This document shows positions 6,082-7,268 of a DNA stretch of 7,268 nucleotides, piece by piece. Positions within the stretch are counted from its first letter, which is position 1; each line of letters begins with the position of its first letter. The notes below the pieces were generated by a model that was not told where the DNA came from, made no database searches, and saw nothing but the letters and a program-made list of their open reading frames with translations. Both the position numbers and the translations under genes were made by a program. The DNA is from JADJPL01 sp964607915 (lineage in GTDB: Bacteria; Bacteroidota; Bacteroidia; Chitinophagales; Saprospiraceae): assembly GCA_964607915.1 (NCBI GenBank), contig CAZSMU010000169.1, forward strand, positions 1 to 7,268, written 5' to 3'.

Positions 6082-7251
6082 TTACCCAAGCCCGATTTCG
6101 TTGAGGAGCGTTGCGGCGCGCAGCATGTCCTCTTCTGTATTGTAGAAGTGGGGGCCGATGCGCAGGAAGCCGCCTCGTTGGGTGACGGAGATGCCATTTT
6201 CTGCCAACGACCGCACGAGTTGCGCCGCCTCCGGATGCGGTATGGAGAGGATGCCCGAGCGATGCGCCGCATCGAAGCCCAGCACCGGGTATCGCCGCGT
6301 GTCCAGTTGCTTCAGGAAGGTATCCTGCAGGCGGATAACCTCTTCAAAGATCGCTTCCATTCCGTAGCGGTTGTGTATCTCCCGCATACAAACTTCCAGC
6401 GCCGCGATGTGGCTGATGGTGGAGGTACTGTATTCGAAGCGCTTGGCCGTAGAGTGTGGCGCCCAGGTATGGTCGAGGTAATCGTAGCCCTGAAGCATCG
6501 TTTCGGCGCCGATCAATACCGGGCCTAATTTTTCCCGGAAAGCAGGGGCGGTATAAAACACGCCGCTGCCCATAGGGCCGAGCAGCCACTTCCAGCCGGC
6601 AGAGGCCAGAGCAGAAATATGGCATTCCTCCGGATAAAGGGGCATTCCGCCGAGGCTTTGTGCGGCATCTACGACAAAATCAATCCCGTGCGTATGGCAT
6701 AGGGCGCCGATGGCCTTGAGGTCGGCGGCGAAACCACTGGTGAACTGCACATGGCTCAGCGCGACGATGCGGGTGCGGGGCGTAATGAGCCGTTCCAGGT
6801 CTTCCAGGAGAAACTGCCCGACCAGGTCGGGAGACAAGCCCGGCCGGACCGGGTGGTTCGGCAGTTGTACGACGCGTACCCCACGGGCTTCCTGCATGAC
6901 CCAGGGGTAGTAATTGGCCGGGTACTCATGGGTAAAGGTGATGACCTCGTCGCCCGCTTGGAAGGGGTACCCCTGGGCAATCATGGACATGGCCTCGGAA
7001 GTGTTGCGCACCGCGGCGATGTGGTCGGGTGTGGTGCGCAGGAGCGCAGCAGCCTCTTGCTTGAACCCGTTGAGCACCGCATCGTAGAAGCTCCCCACCC
7101 GGGAGCCGCCGAAGAGCATCTGCTCCCGCAGCAGGTCGTTGGCGCGTTCCCAGGCCTGGCTGTAGAGGGGGGATATCCCGCAGTGGGCGAGGTAAATCAT
7201 ATTTTCTTTGATAGGGAATAGCTCTTCTGATTTTTCAAACCTAGTCTGCAT
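6082..7251 (-). CDS. Class V aminotransferase-fold PLP enzyme (non-desulfurase type)
   Basis: This 389-residue fold-type I PLP enzyme belongs to the aminotransferase class V group (relatives: cysteine desulfurases, isopenicillin-N epimerase-like enzymes). NTSEAMSM (83-90) should bind the cofactor phosphate. SHVQFTSG (166-173) supplies His167. VVDAAQSLGG (193-202) carries Asp195, expected to contact the pyridine nitrogen, and Gln198. Lys221 in SAGWKWLLGPMGSGVFY (217-233) is the predicted Schiff-base lysine. Near the C-terminus, RIGPHFYNTEED (364-375) supplies the likely carboxylate-binding Arg364. Where SufS-type desulfurases have Cys in RxGxHC, this protein has Phe369, so desulfurase activity is unlikely. 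Reaction and substrate are unknown. No in-frame stop is visible between the ATG and the window edge, so an upstream start outside the window cannot be excluded. Its promoter lies beyond the edge. Confidence 0.88.
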   Translation of the reverse strand: MQTRFEKSEELFPIKENMIYLAHCGISPLYSQAWERANDLLREQMLFGGSRVGSFYDAVLNGFKQEAAALLRTTPDHIAAVRNTSEAMSMIAQGYPFQAGDEVITFTHEYPANYYPWVMQEARGVRVVQLPNHPVRPGLSPDLVGQFLLEDLERLITPRTRIVALSHVQFTSGFAADLKAIGALCHTHGIDFVVDAAQSLGGMPLYPEECHISALASAGWKWLLGPMGSGVFYTAPAFREKLGPVLIGAETMLQGYDYLDHTWAPHSTAKRFEYSTSTISHIAALEVCMREIHNRYGMEAIFEEVIRLQDTFLKQLDTRRYPVLGFDAAHRSGILSIPHPEAAQLVRSLAENGISVTQRGGFLRIGPHFYNTEEDMLRAATLLNEIGLG

Positions 7252-7268
7252 GACGAAATAATATTTTT

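Overview
The window looks like ordinary chromosomal DNA from a GC-rich member of the Bacteroidota. Coding regions are GC-rich by eye and the gaps between genes are AT-rich. The start codons lack Shine-Dalgarno sequences, and the tRNA gene is preceded by a TTG-N19-TATTTTTG promoter, which matches the Bacteroidota sigma-factor consensus (TTTG-N19-TAnnTTTG). The protein families (UMF1/Atg22 transporter, RimK, DUF4197, DmpA-type P1 peptidase) fit such a genome, possibly a Saprospiria-like lineage. That lineage guess is inference and cannot be fixed from this window.

Layout, left to right: a short edge region with a tandem 12-bp repeat; a minus-strand tRNA-Pro(TGG) with its own promoter and terminator; a plus-strand SAM-dependent methyltransferase; a minus-strand UMF1/Atg22-like MFS transporter; a plus-strand RimK-type ATP-grasp ligase; a minus-strand exported DUF4197 protein; a plus-strand two-gene unit of an exported P1 (DmpA-like) peptidase overlapping a MobA/MocA-like nucleotidyltransferase by 20 bp; and a minus-strand class V aminotransferase-fold PLP enzyme whose upstream region is cut by the window edge.

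The strands largely alternate, so most genes are probably single transcription units. The three convergent junctions are extremely tight: a 4-bp overlap, a 13-bp gap and an 8-bp gap. The divergent gaps (tRNA/methyltransferase, MFS/rimK, DUF4197/P1 peptidase) carry the likely promoters. Only the peptidase-nucleotidyltransferase pair looks like an operon. The genes do not form a recognisable single pathway; they read as housekeeping and metabolic genes placed side by side.

I found no mobile element, CRISPR array, toxin-antitoxin module, defence system or biosynthetic cluster. The most unusual non-coding structure is a roughly 78-bp nested inverted repeat at 4209-4286 in the divergent DUF4197/P1-peptidase gap. 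Its outer arms each carry a TAGATTTG promoter-like box.
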